Source: Dehalococcoidia bacterium (GTDB lineage Bacteria > Chloroflexota > Dehalococcoidia > Dehalococcoidales > UBA1222). From it: DNA of 14,123 bases. Shown one piece after another: positions 13,521 through 14,123 of this stretch. The stretch spans positions 1 through 14,123 of the forward strand of contig WRHS01000031.1 in assembly GCA_009783135.1 (NCBI GenBank), written 5' to 3'. The first letter of the stretch is position 1. The number at the start of each line of letters is the position of its first letter. Position numbers and translations under genes: made by a program. Below the pieces are notes generated by a model. The model did not search any database. It was not told the DNA's origin and saw nothing but the letters and a program-made list of their open reading frames with translations.

Positions 13521-13733
13521 TAGCCGTTGCGAAAACATTTTGGCAGCGTTATAAATATTGTGCATGGGCATAAGGGATTAAAGTGTCGTGGGGCAACCGA
13601 ATATTTGCTTGGTGTTCCATAATACCAAGAGTGTTGCTTGATGCACTAATTCTTCGGAAAATATGTTTTTCGGTAAAAAGTTTATATTTGGGTTACGAGT
13701 TAAAAATAGACATGAAATGGTGAAAGAAAATGG
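13521..13733. other. intergenic region between the MerR promoter and tRNA-Cys
   Basis: I see no supported gene. It holds an imperfect 20-bp inverted repeat (13609-13628, outer arms TTGGT / ACCAA) and AT-rich sequence downstream of tRNA-Cys, but no clear terminator hairpin for the tRNA operon. Confidence 0.3.
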
Positions 13734-13807
13734 TGGAGGCGACGAGCGGATTCGAACCGCTGATGGAGGTTTTGCAGACCCCTGCCTTGCCACTTGGCTA
13801 CGCCGCC
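13734..13807 (-). tRNA. tRNA-Cys(GCA)
   Basis: The acceptor GGCGGCG (13807-13801) pairs with CGTCGCC (13744-13738, one G-U); the discriminator is U. The anticodon loop CTGCAAA reads GCA and the T loop is TTCGAAT. The 3' CCA is encoded at 13736-13734. It is the last gene of the minus-strand tRNA cluster. Confidence 0.96.
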
Positions 13808-13902
13808 ATAATCGTATAAAAGCGCAGATAGCATACTCCGTGCAGGCGTAAAAGTCAAAAATATTTTGCGCTGTTAGGCAACAGAAAAGGTTTTTAAAGA
13901 GA

Positions 13903-13977
13903 TGGAGCGGAAGACGAGGCTCGAACTCGCGACCTTCTCCTTGGCAAGGAGACATTCTACCACTGAACTACTTCCGC
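13903..13977 (-). tRNA. tRNA-Gly(GCC)
   Basis: The acceptor GCGGAAG (13977-13971) pairs with CTTCCGC (13913-13907), discriminator U, with CCA encoded at 13905-13903. The stem TCTCC/GGAGA presents the loop TTGCCAA, anticodon GCC. A 95-nt gap separates it from tRNA-Cys. Confidence 0.96.
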
Positions 13978-13992
13978 AAACGACGGGTGCTT

Positions 13993-14080
13993 TGGTGCCG
14001 AGAGAGAGATTTGAACTCTCACGAACGATAAAGTTCACTAGCCCCTCAAGCTAGCGTGTCTGCCATTCCACCATCTCGGC
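13993..14080 (-). tRNA. tRNA-Leu(GAG)
   Basis: This is a class II tRNA with a long variable arm. The acceptor GCCGAGA (14080-14074) pairs with TCTCGGC (14003-13997), discriminator A, with CCA encoded at 13995-13993. The stem CTAGC/GCTAG holds the loop TTGAGGG, anticodon GAG. It lies 15 nt from tRNA-Gly and 3 nt from the next tRNA. Confidence 0.95.
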
Positions 14081-14083
14081 TCT

Positions 14084-14123
14084 TGGCAGGAGTGGCAGGA
14101 CTCGAACCCACGACCAGCGGTTT
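14084..14123 (-). tRNA. partial tRNA at the window edge, probably tRNA-Trp(CCA)
   Basis: Only the 3' half is inside the window: the T arm GTGGG-TTCGAGT-CCTGC, the acceptor strand CACTCCT, discriminator G and encoded CCA (14086-14084). The acceptor implies A1-U72 with G73, and AAACCGC would be the end of a CCA-anticodon loop and stem, as in bacterial tRNA-Trp. The anticodon itself lies outside the window, so identity is inferred. Confidence 0.7.

Noticed and set aside
13578..13955. A 125-codon minus-strand frame
   Set aside because: It runs through tRNA-Cys and part of tRNA-Gly, so it is an artefact of structured RNA genes.
13734..14123. tRNA cluster as an integration site for a mobile element
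   Set aside because: No integrase gene, no direct repeat of a tRNA 3' end and no composition shift are visible in the window.

Overview
This window comes from a bacterial chromosome of moderate GC. It reads as housekeeping DNA with a few accessory genes, and shows no transposase, integrase, CRISPR array or phage structural gene. A Chloroflexota (Dehalococcoidia-like) source is my best guess. It rests on a 45-residue DUF5679-type zinc ribbon, a second small zinc ribbon of a similar style, the DnaE type and the gene mix. It is an inference, not a demonstrated assignment.

Layout, left to right. Positions 1-93 hold the tail of an unidentified + strand gene ending in a possible beta-clamp-binding motif, followed by a hairpin. 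A minus-strand operon follows (274-1829): a YtrA-type GntR repressor and a DUF1648/DUF5808 (SdpI-like) membrane protein joined by an ATGA overlap, with an AT-rich palindrome upstream. On the + strand come a TerC/Alx-family metal exporter (1957-2907) and dnaE (3043-6546). dnaE converges on ogt, and the two stop codons share one CTAG. Minus-strand genes then fill 7267-10219: a small zinc ribbon, ThpR, an amidohydrolase, ribosomal protein L25/Ctc and a gamma-glutamylcyclotransferase-like protein.

The + strand resumes with the DUF5679 mini-gene (10435-10572), which has near-consensus signals, and then a 341-residue protein of unknown function built from two similar halves. A short helix-turn-helix/coiled-coil protein with a Trp/Arg-rich tail follows. 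The right end is minus-strand: tRNA-Leu(UAA), a MerR-family regulator with a GyrI-like domain under a MerR-type promoter, and a tRNA cluster running Trp(partial)-Leu(GAG)-Gly(GCC)-Cys(GCA).

Functionally, DnaE and Ogt serve DNA replication and repair. L25/Ctc, ThpR and the tRNAs serve translation and RNA metabolism. TerC handles metal (probably Mn) homeostasis, and the GntR and MerR genes look like self-regulated stress or drug-response modules. Promoters and terminators are unusually legible. Several start codons lie at or within a few bases of the predicted transcription start, which suggests leaderless mRNAs. The most interesting unknown is the duplicated 341-residue protein; the putative DNA-membrane tether downstream of it is second.
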